64,000 nucleotides of DNA, taken from positions 2,165,001 through 2,229,000 of the forward strand of contig NZ_VFPT01000001.1 of assembly GCF_006716865.1 (NCBI RefSeq). The letters run 5' to 3'. The position numbers and the translations under genes are program-made. This stretch comes from Roseinatronobacter monicus. GTDB taxonomy: Bacteria; Pseudomonadota; Alphaproteobacteria; Rhodobacterales; Rhodobacteraceae. Every line of letters begins with the position of its first letter. Within the stretch, counting starts at the first letter, position 1. Positions 53,040 to 62,009 of this stretch are shown one piece after another. The notes below the pieces were generated by a model. The model saw nothing but the letters and a program-made list of their open reading frames with translations. It had not been told where the DNA came from and made no database searches.

Positions 53040-54845
53040 ATGTCTGCATACAAGATTGAAGAACATACTTATGACGTTGTCGTTGTCGGCGCGGGTGGTG
53101 CTGGCTTGCGCGCGACCCTCGGCATGGCCGAGCAAGGGCTGAAGACCGCCTGTGTAACCAAAGTTTTCCCGACCCGCTCGCACACTGTGGCGGCACAGGG
53201 GGGCATTGCTGCCAGCCTTGGGAATATGGGGCCGGACAGCTGGCAGTGGCATATGTACGATACGGTCAAAGGCTCTGACTGGCTGGGCGACACGGATGCG
53301 ATGGAGTATCTGGCCCGCGAAGCGCCCAAGGCGGTGTATGAGCTGGAACATTACGGCGTGCCCTTCTCGCGCACCGAAGAGGGCAAAATCTACCAACGGC
53401 CCTTTGGCGGGCACACCACTGAATATGGCGAAGGCCCGCCCGTACAGCGCACCTGTGCCGCCGCTGACCGCACCGGTCACGCGATGTTGCACACGCTTTA
53501 TGGCCAGTCGGTCAAGCAAAAGGCCGAGTTCTACATCGAGTATTTCGCCACAGATCTGATCATGTCGGAAGATGGCGTGTGTCAGGGCGTTTTGGCATGG
53601 AAACTGGATGACGGCACGCTGCATCTGTTCAGCGCCAAGATGGTGGTGCTGGCAACGGGCGGCTATGGCCGCGCCTATTTCAGCGCGACATCGGCGCATA
53701 CATGCACCGGCGATGGCAATGGCATGGCGGCACGCGCAGGCCTACCGTTGCAGGATATGGAATTCGTGCAATTCCACCCCACTGGCATTTATGGCGCAGG
53801 TTGCCTGATTACCGAAGGGGCGCGTGGCGAAGGTGGCTATCTGACCAATTCAGAGGGCGAGCGTTTCATGGAACGCTACGCGCCCACTTATAAGGATCTG
53901 GCCAGCCGAGATGTCGTGTCGCGGTGCATGACGATGGAAATCCGCGAGGGGCGCGGCGTGGGGCCAAACAAGGACCATATCCACCTGCACCTGAACCACC
54001 TGCCGCCTGAGACGCTGCATCTGCGCCTGCCGGGCATCTCGGAATCGGCGCGGGTGTTTGCAGGTGTTGACGTGAACAAGGAACCGATCCCGGTTCTGCC
54101 AACTGTGCATTACAACATGGGCGGCATCCCGACCAACTATTGGGGCGAGGTGCTGAATGCAGATAGCAAGAACCCCGACCGTATCGCGCCCGGCCTGATG
54201 GCTGTGGGCGAGGCGGCCTGTGCCTCGGTGCATGGGGCGAACCGGCTTGGGTCTAACAGCCTGATCGACCTTGTGGTGTTTGGACGTGCAGCCGCCATTC
54301 GTGCGGGGCAAGTGGTTGACCCGAAAGCGGCCAACCCAACACTGAACAAAGCAAGCGTGGACAAGGCGCTGGAGCGGTTCGAGCATTTCCGCAACCTCAA
54401 TGGTGCAATCCCAACTGCCGAGCTGCGCCTTGAAATGCAAAAAACGATGCAGGATGATGCCGCTGTGTTCCGCACGGACAAGACATTGGCCGAAGGCTGC
54501 GCCAAGATGAAGGCTGTCGCGGGCAAGATGGCGGATGTTAAGGTCACGGACCGGTCGCTGATCTGGAACACCGACCTGATGGAAACCCTGGAGTTGGACA
54601 ACCTGATGCCCTGCGCGCTGACAACTGTGGTCAGTGCAGAGGCGCGCAAGGAAAGCCGCGGCGCGCATGCGCATGAAGATTACCCAGACCGCGATGACGT
54701 AAACTGGCGCAAGCACTCATTGGCCTGGGCGACAGGTGCAGAGGTGCGGCTGGATTTCAGGCCTGTCGTCACAACCCCGCTGACCGCCGAGGCAGATGGC
54801 GGGATCGACATGAAAAAGATCGCCCCAAAGGCGCGCGTCTATTGA
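53040..54845 (+). CDS. sdhA: Succinate dehydrogenase flavoprotein subunit
   Basis: A 601-residue FAD-linked subunit that oxidises succinate to fumarate. [20 protein letters not shown] is the FAD Rossmann motif, [20 protein letters not shown] carries the histidine to which FAD is covalently bound, [20 protein letters not shown] and [20 protein letters not shown] are standard. It overlaps the following lipoprotein gene by four bases (TTGA). Confidence 0.97.
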   Translation: MSAYKIEEHTYDVVVVGAGGAGLRATLGMAEQGLKTACVTKVFPTRSHTVAAQGGIAASLGNMGPDSWQWHMYDTVKGSDWLGDTDAMEYLAREAPKAVYELEHYGVPFSRTEEGKIYQRPFGGHTTEYGEGPPVQRTCAAADRTGHAMLHTLYGQSVKQKAEFYIEYFATDLIMSEDGVCQGVLAWKLDDGTLHLFSAKMVVLATGGYGRAYFSATSAHTCTGDGNGMAARAGLPLQDMEFVQFHPTGIYGAGCLITEGARGEGGYLTNSEGERFMERYAPTYKDLASRDVVSRCMTMEIREGRGVGPNKDHIHLHLNHLPPETLHLRLPGISESARVFAGVDVNKEPIPVLPTVHYNMGGIPTNYWGEVLNADSKNPDRIAPGLMAVGEAACASVHGANRLGSNSLIDLVVFGRAAAIRAGQVVDPKAANPTLNKASVDKALERFEHFRNLNGAIPTAELRLEMQKTMQDDAAVFRTDKTLAEGCAKMKAVAGKMADVKVTDRSLIWNTDLMETLELDNLMPCALTTVVSAEARKESRGAHAHEDYPDRDDVNWRKHSLAWATGAEVRLDFRPVVTTPLTAEADGGIDMKKIAPKARVY

Positions 54846-55156
54846 TCCGGTTTGCCGCAATCGGGGCGCTGCTGGCGCTGGCCTCTTGCGCTGATGTGCA
54901 AGACCAGTTGGCCCGCGACGCGGCACGCAGTGCCGTGCGCCCTGCCCTTGCGGAGAACTTTCCCGGCGTGCCGCTGGAAGCTGCCAGCGATTGCGTGATC
55001 AACAACGCCAGCGCAAGCGAATTGACGCGGCTTGCGCTGGCGGCGGGGCAACCCAATGTCAGCCCCCAGACCAATGCGCTGGTGGTCGAAATCGCCACGC
55101 GACCCGAAACGATTAGATGTCTAGCCACAGACGGGCTCGCCCCGTTCCTGCTTTAA
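54842..55156 (+). CDS. Small lipoprotein between sdhA and sdhB
   Basis: A 104-residue protein. Start TTG at 54842 overlaps the sdhA stop (TTGA). The signal sequence [16 protein letters not shown] ends in a lipobox cysteine at about residue 16, so it should be lipidated and face the periplasm. The mature part ([40 protein letters not shown]) is of unknown function. Its position inside the sdh operon, translationally coupled to sdhA, suggests a role with complex II or its assembly, but no family is recognised. Confidence 0.8.
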   Translation: MIRFAAIGALLALASCADVQDQLARDAARSAVRPALAENFPGVPLEAASDCVINNASASELTRLALAAGQPNVSPQTNALVVEIATRPETIRCLATDGLAPFLL

Positions 55157-55166
55157 GGAGGCACTC

Positions 55167-55946
55167 ATGGTCCAACTGACCCTGCCCAAGAACAGCCAGA
55201 TGCGTACAGGCAAGACCTGGCCGAAGCCCGAAGGGGCCAAGAACCTGCGCAAGTTCCAGATCTACCGCTGGAGCCCGGATGACGGGGAAAACCCCCGCGT
55301 TGACACATATTTTGTCGACATGGACACATGCGGCCCGATGGTTCTGGACGCGCTGATCAAGATCAAGAGCGAGATTGACCCGACGCTGACCTTCCGCCGC
55401 TCTTGCCGCGAGGGGATTTGCGGGTCATGCGCCATGAATATCGACGGCGGCAACAAGCTGGCCTGTATTTTTGGCATGGATGAGGTCAAGGGCGATGTCA
55501 AAATCTACCCCCTGCCCCATATGCCCGTGGTCAAGGATCTGGTGCCGGACCTGACGCATTTCTATGCGCAGCACGCCAGCATCAAGCCGTGGCTTGAAAC
55601 AGAATCGAACACGCCCGCCAAGGAATGGCGCCAGTCGATCGAGGACCGCGAGAAACTCGACGGGCTGTATGAATGCGTGATGTGCGCCTGCTGCTCGACT
55701 GCTTGCCCCAGCTACTGGTGGAATGGGGATCGCTACCTCGGCCCCGCAGCGCTGCTGCACGCTTATCGCTGGATCATCGATTCCCGCGACGAGGCAACAG
55801 GCGAGCGCCTGGACGATCTGCATGACCCGTTCAAGCTGTATCGCTGCCACACGATCATGAACTGCACCAAGACCTGTCCAAAGGGTCTGAACCCTGCCAA
55901 GGCCATCGCCGAAATCAAGAAAAAGATGGTCGAACGGGTGCTCTGA
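55167..55946 (+). CDS. sdhB: Succinate dehydrogenase iron-sulfur subunit
   Basis: A 259-residue subunit linking SdhA to the quinone site through three clusters: 2Fe-2S ([20 protein letters not shown]), 4Fe-4S ([18 protein letters not shown]) and 3Fe-4S ([20 protein letters not shown]). This is the typical order. AAGGAGG lies before the ATG. It is the last recognised gene of the sdh operon. Confidence 0.97.
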   Translation: MVQLTLPKNSQMRTGKTWPKPEGAKNLRKFQIYRWSPDDGENPRVDTYFVDMDTCGPMVLDALIKIKSEIDPTLTFRRSCREGICGSCAMNIDGGNKLACIFGMDEVKGDVKIYPLPHMPVVKDLVPDLTHFYAQHASIKPWLETESNTPAKEWRQSIEDREKLDGLYECVMCACCSTACPSYWWNGDRYLGPAALLHAYRWIIDSRDEATGERLDDLHDPFKLYRCHTIMNCTKTCPKGLNPAKAIAEIKKKMVERVL

Positions 55947-56462
55947 CCCCAGCTTGCTCCATTGGCGCCCTGATTTTGTCAGGGTGCCAAGCAAGTTTTG
56001 GGGCATGTCAGATCATACCGATTTCAATCCGCGTTTTATTCGAGTGGACCCTGCGCCTGCCGCACGGCCCCAAAACGACACATACACCTCGTTTTTCGAG
56101 GTTAACTGGGCTGATTTTCTGGACTTGCACCATATGCATCCCGGCGCGTTGACGTTGGTCGCCATAATACTGTTACGGTCATTGAGAAACCTGCTCTCGC
56201 CACGGCGCAAACCTTCGAAGCCCCATATGGTTACGAGGCGCGCTGGTTGTCGTTGGAAACGCGCACCGGGCAGGCGAAAGACAAGCGTCGTCCGGTTCAT
56301 CTGCCTTGAATGCAGTGTTGATGCCTTTTCTCAAAACGCCACTCCCCCGGTTACCTGTCAGAGGTTTAGGCGCGCGACACAGTTGTGAGCAGGCATTTTG
56401 GCAATTGCCACAAGCCGACACTTGCCATGCGACAAATCGTGACTGGAAAAGCACCCCTTTTG
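55947..56462. other. Region without a supported gene after sdhB
   Basis: About 515 bases. A plus frame from ATG 56005 (MSDHTDFNPRFIRVD) and a shifted frame at about 56115-56309 (ending EARWLSLETRTGQ and KDKRRPVHLP) both show protein-like sequence, so this may be a decayed gene with a frameshift. I cannot support a function or a start. No promoter or terminator was identified. Confidence 0.4.
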
Positions 56463-57098
56463 ATGCATGTTAGGGACATGCGCGAACGGCCTGTCGATAT
56501 TTATGCTCTGCGTGTCCTGTTGGCGTTTGCCATTACAGGGCTAGCGCTCGTAGGGGTCGGAATGGCGCGAACCGAGGCGTTGCCAAAGCCGTACCGCATT
56601 CCCCCACCTCCGAAGTTTGAACTGTCCCTCAGCGCCGATGAACAGGCCTTCGTCTTCAGTGGTCAGGTGGATTTTGGCCTGACCGAAGCTTTGCGCGGGC
56701 TGGTCGCGGCACATCCGCAGATCAAACACATGATTCTGGACAGTGCAGGTGGCTACATTGCTGAAGCGCGGGGCGTCGTCACAGTGCTGCGCGCACATGA
56801 GATTTCGACGCATGTTGACGGGCATTGCGCATCGGCCTGCGCGCTGATCTTCGCGGGCGGCACCGCCCGCTCTATCGCACCAGAGGGGCGCATCGGGCTG
56901 CACGGCTATGCACTGCTGCGAGAACAACATTTCGGTATGATCGACCCTGAAGTTGAAATGCAGCGCGATCTGGCGATTTACCGCGCACAGTCGATTGACG
57001 AGCAGTTTGTCCTGCGATTGGCGACACTGCCCCAAGTACCAATGTGGTATCCCGATCATGCCGAGCTGCGCGCGGCGGGGATGGTGACAATACCTTGA
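56463..57098 (+). CDS. Membrane-anchored ClpP-like (COG3904) protein
   Basis: About 211 residues if started at 56463; ATGs at 56427 and 56478 and a GTG at 56385 are alternatives because no ribosome site is clear. One membrane helix (LRVLLAFAITGLALVGVGMA) precedes a domain with ALRGLVAAHPQIKHMILDSA and GGYIAEARGVVTVLRAHEIS, then DGHCASACALIFAGGTARSI, a ClpP/crotonase-like fold with a serine in CASAC where ClpP has its nucleophile. Similar bacterial proteins are annotated as periplasmic ClpP-like of unknown role. Substrate unknown. Confidence 0.75.
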   Translation: MHVRDMRERPVDIYALRVLLAFAITGLALVGVGMARTEALPKPYRIPPPPKFELSLSADEQAFVFSGQVDFGLTEALRGLVAAHPQIKHMILDSAGGYIAEARGVVTVLRAHEISTHVDGHCASACALIFAGGTARSIAPEGRIGLHGYALLREQHFGMIDPEVEMQRDLAIYRAQSIDEQFVLRLATLPQVPMWYPDHAELRAAGMVTIP

Positions 57099-57129
57099 CC
57101 TCGCGCCCCTCACACCCCACTACTATAAT

Positions 57130-57330
57130 ATGATCTTGGTACTTGGCCTTTTGATCGTTTTCGCGCTGATCCTCGTCGCGCAACCATGGAAACGTCGTGA
57201 TTGCCGCTGGCGGCAGGATGCACGCAAACTGGCTGATGGGCGCGTGCTGTTCACCTGTGTTGCTTGTGGTGCGGAATTGGCCCTGCCCAAAGGGCGCGAG
57301 CCTAAACACTGCCTTGCCGGAGAGAACTGA
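57130..57330 (+). CDS. Small membrane protein with a zinc-ribbon-like tail
   Basis: A 66-residue protein: an N-terminal transmembrane helix (ILVLGLLIVFALILVAQPW), a basic linker, and a tail with FTCVACGAELALP and EPKHCLAG, giving a C-x2-C and an HC pair that could bind zinc. No family is recognised. Its TGA overlaps the ATG of the DUF1989 gene by one base (TGATG), so the two are coupled. Confidence 0.7.
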   Translation: MILVLGLLIVFALILVAQPWKRRDCRWRQDARKLADGRVLFTCVACGAELALPKGREPKHCLAGEN

Positions 57331-58178
57331 TGTCCAAACCCCCGAAGGATGCCGAGGCGCGTCGCGCGGTTTCGCCCGTGATCTGCTACCCGAGTGACAC
57401 CCTGCGCCGCCCCCCGATGGAGCAATACCGCGCCGCGCGTCTTGGCGCGACCGAGACAGGACGCGTTGTCATCCCGCCGCGCGATGCGCGCTGTTTCTAT
57501 GTCACCGCAGGCAGTTTCTTTCGTATCTCTTGCCCAGAGGGGCCGCAAGTCGGCGACCTCAATCTGTTCGAGGCGCGCAATCATGAGGAACATTTCTATT
57601 CGGGCAAAACCCGCGCCCTGCATGGCAGCCATATTCGCACCGGCAACAGGCTGTGGTCCTGCCTGCCCTATCTGCGCCCCATGGCCACCGTGCTGGACGA
57701 CACCCTTGACTGGTATGGCGTGGATGAGCATGGCGGCCGCGTGCATGATGTGATCGGCACGCGCTGTGACCCCTACACCCACCATTTGCTGAGCGGACAG
57801 GATTACCACCACACCTGCCATTCCAACCTGACCCGCGCTTTGGCCGAAGAACTGAACAAACCCCTGCATGAGGCCGAAGCCTTGGTGCATGATGTGCTCA
57901 ATGTCTTCATGTGCACAGGCTTTACACATGATACCGGCCAGTATTTCATGAAGGCCAGCCCTGCACGCAAAGGCGATTATATCGAATTCTTCGCCGAGAT
58001 TGACCTGCTGGGTGTGCTGTCCGCCTGTCCGGGGGGCGATTGCGGGGCCGAGCATTCGTCGGACAGCGCACAATGCCACCCGTTGGAGGTGACAATCCAT
58101 GCGCCCCCCGCAGGCTCGCTCGATGGCTGGTACAGCCCGTCGAACAACCGGTATTCGCGCAGGCATGCGCCGAACTGA
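57330..58178 (+). CDS. Urea carboxylase-associated family protein (DUF1989)
   Basis: A 282-residue protein of the DUF1989 family, with YVTAGSFFRISCPEGPQVGD, RHHC-rich metal-binding candidates (LLSGQDYHHTCHSNLTRALA) and a C-terminal KGDYIEFFAEIDLLGVLSAC, SDSAQCHPLEVTIHAP. In other bacteria such genes lie beside urea carboxylase and are associated with guanidine or urea metabolism; neither is in the window. Structural data suggest a zinc-bound beta-barrel (established for the family). The reaction is unknown. Confidence 0.88.
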   Translation: MSKPPKDAEARRAVSPVICYPSDTLRRPPMEQYRAARLGATETGRVVIPPRDARCFYVTAGSFFRISCPEGPQVGDLNLFEARNHEEHFYSGKTRALHGSHIRTGNRLWSCLPYLRPMATVLDDTLDWYGVDEHGGRVHDVIGTRCDPYTHHLLSGQDYHHTCHSNLTRALAEELNKPLHEAEALVHDVLNVFMCTGFTHDTGQYFMKASPARKGDYIEFFAEIDLLGVLSACPGGDCGAEHSSDSAQCHPLEVTIHAPPAGSLDGWYSPSNNRYSRRHAPN

Positions 58179-58232
58179 CCCGCGCGCGCAAGACATATTG
58201 ACCAGCCGGAGTTTCCGCTACATACGAGCAGC

Positions 58233-60032
58233 ATGACAGAGCTCGCAAACATCCGCAATTTCTCGATCGTGGCGCATATCGACCACGGTAAATCCACCCT
58301 TGCTGACCGGTTGATCCAATCAACCGGCACAGTGTCCGACCGCGATATGAAAGAGCAGATGCTCGACGCGATGGATATTGAGCGCGAGCGTGGGATCACC
58401 ATCAAGGCCAATACCGTGCGCATCGACTATGTTGCGAATAACGGGCAAGCCTATGTGCTGAACCTGATCGACACGCCGGGCCATGTGGATTTCGCCTATG
58501 AAGTCTCGCGCTCGATGCGGGCGGTCGAAGGCTCGCTTCTGGTGGTCGACGCCTCCCAAGGGGTTGAGGCGCAGACCTTGGCCAATGTCTACACCGCGCT
58601 CGATGCCAATCACGAAATCGTGCCGGTCCTCAACAAGATCGACCTGCCCGCAGCCGAGCCGGAACAGGTGCGCCAGCAGATCGAGGATGTGATCGGGCTG
58701 GACGCGTCCGACGCTGTGCTGATCTCTGCCAAATCCGGCCTTGGCATTCCAGACGTGCTGGAAGCCATTGTCCACCGCCTGCCCCCGCCTGTGGGCGAGC
58801 GTAACGCGCCCCTGAAGGCAATGCTGGTCGACAGTTGGTATGACGCCTATCTGGGCGTGGTCGTGCTGATCCGCGTCATGGACGGGGTCATCCGCAAGGG
58901 TGACAACATCAAGATGATGCAGACCGGCGCGAAATACGGGGTCGACAAGCTGTCGGTGCTGAAACCGGCGATGGTGGATGTGGCGGAACTTGGTCCGGGC
59001 GAGATTGGCGTGTTCACTGCGTCCATCAAACAGGTGCGCGACACCCGCGTGGGCGACACGATCACGCATGAGAAGAAGGGCTGCGAAACGCCGCTACCGG
59101 GGTTCAAACCTTCGGTGCCGGTGGTGTTCTGTGGCCTGTTCCCTGTGGATAGCGCCGAATTTGACGACATGCGCAACGCCATTGAAAAACTGGCGCTGAA
59201 TGACGCGTCCTTCACCTATGAGATGGAAAGCTCGGCCGCGCTTGGTTTCGGGTTCCGCTGCGGCTTTTTGGGGCTGCTGCATCTGGAAGTGATCCGCGAC
59301 CGGTTGGAGCGTGAATATGGCATCGACCTGATCACCACCGCCCCGTCAGTTGTGTATCATATCCATATGCGCGACGGCTCGGTGACGGAATTGCACAACC
59401 CTGCCGATCTGCCCGACCTGACCCATGTCGACCATGTACAGGAACCGCGCATCAAGGCCACGATCCTTGTGCCGGATGACTACTTGGGCGATGTGCTGAA
59501 ACTGTGTCAGGACCGGCGCGGCATCCAGCAGGAACTGACCTATGCGGGCAGCCGTGCGATGGTGGTCTATGACCTGCCGCTGAACGAGGTGGTGTTCGAC
59601 TTCTACGACCGCCTGAAATCCATCACCAAGGGCTATGCGTCGTTCGATTATGAAATCACCGGCTACCGGCAGGACAATCTGGTCAAGATGCAGGTGCTTG
59701 TGAATGACGAACCTGTGGATGCGCTGTCGATGATGGTGCACCGCGACCGTGCCGAAGGGCGCGGGCGCTTGATGTGCGAAAAGCTGAAAGAGCTGATCCC
59801 GCGGCACATGTTCAAAATCCCGATTCAGGCGGCCATCGGCGGCAAGGTCATCGCGCGTGAGACATTGGCGGCGTTACGCAAGGATGTGACGGCGAAATGC
59901 TACGGCGGCGACGTGTCGCGCAAGCGCAAGCTGCTGGACAAGCAAAAGGCCGGTAAGAAGAAGATGCGCCAGTTCGGGAAGGTGGAGATTCCGCAGCAGG
60001 CGTTTATAAGCGCGCTGAAGATGGATGGGTGA
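58233..60032 (+). CDS. lepA: Elongation factor 4 (LepA)
   Basis: A 599-residue translational GTPase that acts on ribosomes (back-translocation, 30S assembly). Near the N-terminus [20 protein letters not shown] is the G1 P-loop, [18 protein letters not shown] the G2 region, [20 protein letters not shown] the G3, and [11 protein letters not shown] the G4. The C-terminal LepA-specific domain ([40 protein letters not shown]) is intact. Two stem-loops follow. Confidence 0.97.
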   Translation: MTELANIRNFSIVAHIDHGKSTLADRLIQSTGTVSDRDMKEQMLDAMDIERERGITIKANTVRIDYVANNGQAYVLNLIDTPGHVDFAYEVSRSMRAVEGSLLVVDASQGVEAQTLANVYTALDANHEIVPVLNKIDLPAAEPEQVRQQIEDVIGLDASDAVLISAKSGLGIPDVLEAIVHRLPPPVGERNAPLKAMLVDSWYDAYLGVVVLIRVMDGVIRKGDNIKMMQTGAKYGVDKLSVLKPAMVDVAELGPGEIGVFTASIKQVRDTRVGDTITHEKKGCETPLPGFKPSVPVVFCGLFPVDSAEFDDMRNAIEKLALNDASFTYEMESSAALGFGFRCGFLGLLHLEVIRDRLEREYGIDLITTAPSVVYHIHMRDGSVTELHNPADLPDLTHVDHVQEPRIKATILVPDDYLGDVLKLCQDRRGIQQELTYAGSRAMVVYDLPLNEVVFDFYDRLKSITKGYASFDYEITGYRQDNLVKMQVLVNDEPVDALSMMVHRDRAEGRGRLMCEKLKELIPRHMFKIPIQAAIGGKVIARETLAALRKDVTAKCYGGDVSRKRKLLDKQKAGKKKMRQFGKVEIPQQAFISALKMDG

Positions 60033-60039
60033 GGACCGG

Positions 60040-60084
60040 CCCTCGGCCTTGGCCGAGGGAGAAAACGCTCCGGGGGAGCGTTTT
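60040..60084 (+). terminator. Tandem hairpins after lepA
   Basis: CCCTCGGCC-TT-GGCCGAGGG (60040-60059) and AAAACGCTCC-GGG-GGAGCGTTTT (60062-60084) are perfect stems; the second ends in T4 and is a plausible Rho-independent terminator. A partly complementary pair, CCGGCCCTC before and GAGGGCTGG after, brackets the block. Confidence 0.75.
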
Positions 60085-60235
60085 GAGGTCCGAACGCCCG
60101 GAGCGCAAGCGGAGGGCTGGCACGATGCCATACTTTCCTCTACTATTTCTTACGTTTACTAATGTTATTGATCAAGGATGATTGATTGAGCTTAGAGCGC
60201 GAACGAAGAGAGCTACTCATACCAATCAGCATTGA

Positions 60236-60754
60236 TCAGAACTCTTGAGCCCAGTCGCGGGTTCCAATGGAGGTGATTGTGTCGGGCATGCTGACCAATT
60301 TGTTCCAAGCCTTGCAGCAATGATCTACGATGTCTTCATAGGTTTCGAAGATGAGGTTTGATAGCCAGTTGTCTCGCATGAATTGCCAGATGTTTTCGAC
60401 TGGATTGAGTTCTGGGCATTTTGCGGGGATCGGGATGATGGTGATGTTGTCCGGAATGACCAGCTTGTCAGTCATGTGCCATGCGGCTTGATCCACGAGC
60501 ACAGCCCCATGTGCTTTGGGTGCGACAGTTTGGGAGATTTCAGCAAGATGCAGGGCCATCGCTTCGGTATTGCACGCTGGCAGCACAAGACCTGCAGCTT
60601 TCCCGAGGGCTGGGCAAATCGCTCCAAAGATGTAGCTTGAACTCGTGCGCTGATCATGTGGGGCGGAAGGTCGCGTACCGCGCTTCGCCCATCGGCGCGT
60701 GATCTTGTTTTTCTGGCCGACACGCGCTTCATCTTGGAACCAGACTTCGATCAC
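60236..60754 (-). CDS. IS630 transposase, DDE catalytic part (ORF B)
   Basis: A 172-residue segment with the DDE/RNase H-like fold: VIEVWFQDEARVGQKNKITR (first Asp), AVLVDQAAWHMTDKLVIPDN (second Asp), PELNPVENIWQFMRDNWLSN (Glu) and a C-terminal helix. Those motifs are diagnostic of IS630. It carries no proper start and is reached by -1 frameshifting from ORF A at the A-run (60806-60813), so the functional enzyme is the fusion. Confidence 0.9.
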   Translation of the reverse strand: MIEVWFQDEARVGQKNKITRRWAKRGTRPSAPHDQRTSSSYIFGAICPALGKAAGLVLPACNTEAMALHLAEISQTVAPKAHGAVLVDQAAWHMTDKLVIPDNITIIPIPAKCPELNPVENIWQFMRDNWLSNLIFETYEDIVDHCCKAWNKLVSMPDTITSIGTRDWAQEF

Positions 60755-60786
60755 AGTGCCTTGCAGGAGCCGTGCGCGGAGCTTTG

Positions 60787-61299
60787 CTACTGCGGCTGCA
60801 AACCCTTTTTTTTAAAGTCCTCCAGTGCGGCTGTATCTTGCGCGTGATGGCGCGGGCGTGCTGTGAGTTTGACATAACCAAGCGCCCTGAGTTCCCGGCT
60901 TATCGACGTCTCGTGAAGTGAAATCCCAAATGTGTCTGCAATCCATTTCCTCAGATCACTCAGGCGCCAGCGGACGACCCCATGGACCGATAAGGTCGGA
61001 CCGCTCTCAACAATTGCAGCAAGCGCCCTGCGCTGCTCATCGTTAAGCTTAGACTGCTGACCAGGAGCTTTGCCGTTGATCAAGCCGTCAGGCCCGCGGG
61101 CATTAAACCGCTCCACCCAGTCACGGACAATTTGTAGGCCAACACCACCAATCCGAGCAGCATCGCTGCGCCGACCGCCATCATAGATCTCCGCCAGCGC
61201 CAAAAGCCTGCGGGCTTGGTTGGCATCCTTTGTCTTTCGCGCAAGTTCTCTCAACTTCATGCCGTCGTAGTCTGTCCGTAACGCGAGCGCTGCGCCCAT
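60787..61299 (-). CDS. IS630 transposase, helix-turn-helix part (ORF A)
   Basis: A 170-residue N-terminal part of an IS630 transposase: RRLLALAEIYDGGRRSDAAR, GGVGLQIVRDWVERFNARGP (helix-turn-helix DNA binding), LRKWIADTFGISLHETSISR and a LEDFKKK end at the slippery A-run. It ends at TAG (60787-60789). It is intact in the 0 frame; the ribosome must slip back by one base to enter ORF B. Confidence 0.9.
   Translation of the reverse strand: MGAALALRTDYDGMKLRELARKTKDANQARRLLALAEIYDGGRRSDAARIGGVGLQIVRDWVERFNARGPDGLINGKAPGQQSKLNDEQRRALAAIVESGPTLSVHGVVRWRLSDLRKWIADTFGISLHETSISRELRALGYVKLTARPRHHAQDTAALEDFKKKGLQPQ
60806..60813 (-). promoter_or_regulatory. Programmed -1 frameshift site in the IS630 transposase
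   Basis: On the minus strand TTT AAA AAA AAG GGT contains A_AAA_AAG in the 0 frame, the most efficient -1 slippery heptamer in E. coli. Slipping by one base continues the frame into the DDE part; without it translation stops 8 codons later at TAG. Confidence 0.8.
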
Positions 61300-61330
61300 A
61301 GAGAGGCCCTCCCCAGAAAATCTGACGCCA

Positions 61331-61876
61331 TTGAGTCAGATCTTCATAGATTTGGGAATCCCAAAACCCTCAGAAGAGTCAGATTTCGCGAGACTTGGTA
61401 TCAGGCTTTCTGTTTCCCTTCTCGACACCCAGTTGGCGAGACAGAAAGAGGATTTGCGGAATTTTAGAAACCAAGCTGCATTTTGCGCTGCAATTAACAC
61501 CTTAATTGCAAGCATATTTTCTAGTTTTTTATCCCAACTTGACTGGAAAGTTTCTTACATAGGAAGTTTTCTCTCCCTCCCAGTTTCATTGTGGTTTGTT
61601 TTGTTTCTTATTTCCGGATCACTGATACACACTATCCTTATCATTATTGCATTTGAGAAGGGCACGTTTGACTTGAACACTGATTATATACTTCATCAGG
61701 TCAAGGGGAAGAAGGGTCTCGAAGAAACACTGCAACATCTCGCGGAAAATGGTTCGCTATTCTTCGATGCCAACGAAGTCATCATTGGTCGCACAAGAAG
61801 CAGACTTGTCTACGCTTTACTTTTTGCGTTTGCACAAATCCCCGCTTGGTTGTTTTATATCGTATCAGCTATTTAG
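61331..61876 (+). CDS. Low-GC predicted membrane protein abutting the IS
   Basis: A 181-residue reading frame with TTG at 61331 as its first possible start; no ATG is available near the N-terminus and no ribosome site precedes it, so the IS insertion may have removed the true 5' end. About three hydrophobic stretches: residues 49-68 (AAFCAAINTLIASIFSSFLS), 77-107 and 159-180 (LVYALLFAFAQIPAWLFYIV), with a soluble charged loop between. Base composition is much lower in GC than the core genes. The two-helix-plus-loop plan resembles small membrane effectors of the SLATT/Pycsar-TM kind only in layout; no family is recognised. Confidence 0.6.
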   Translation: MSQIFIDLGIPKPSEESDFARLGIRLSVSLLDTQLARQKEDLRNFRNQAAFCAAINTLIASIFSSFLSQLDWKVSYIGSFLSLPVSLWFVLFLISGSLIHTILIIIAFEKGTFDLNTDYILHQVKGKKGLEETLQHLAENGSLFFDANEVIIGRTRSRLVYALLFAFAQIPAWLFYIVSAI

Positions 61877-61886
61877 GAGGCATCGC

Positions 61887-62009
61887 GTGAGCGAGAAAGA
61901 AACGAAACCAGCTACACCAGTCCCTTCCGCAGGAAGAACGACGATTAGAGGTGTCAACAAGGACGATAACGGTAGCCCCACTCCGGCCCAAAAGCCACAG
62001 AAGAAATAG
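61887..62009 (+). CDS. Forty-residue hydrophilic peptide
   Basis: A 40-residue gene with GTG start at 61887 and an ideal ribosome site AGGAGG (61875-61880) seven bases earlier, which itself overlaps the end of the membrane-protein ORF. The peptide is MSEKETKPATPVPSAGRTTI followed by RGVNKDDNGSPTPAQKPQKK: polar, Pro/Lys-rich and disordered. Its strong site and close coupling to the upstream ORF argue for expression. Function unknown; too short for homology. Confidence 0.55.
   Translation: MSEKETKPATPVPSAGRTTIRGVNKDDNGSPTPAQKPQKK

Larger units (their letters stand above)
60222..61340 (-). mobile_element. IS630-family insertion sequence (ends approximate)
   Basis: Two minus-strand ORFs form an IS630-type transposase joined by a -1 frameshift. 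Weak inverted ends are visible: TCAGCATTGATCAGA near 60226 and TCTGACGCCATTGA near 61321, imperfectly complementary. A TA dinucleotide lies close outside each end, the target choice of this family, but the exact borders could not be fixed. The element lies between lepA and a low-GC ORF. Confidence 0.8.

Noticed and set aside
56013..56300. Minus-strand open frame after sdhB
   Set aside because: Basic, low-complexity reading without a ribosome site; the plus frames here look more protein-like, and none is secure.
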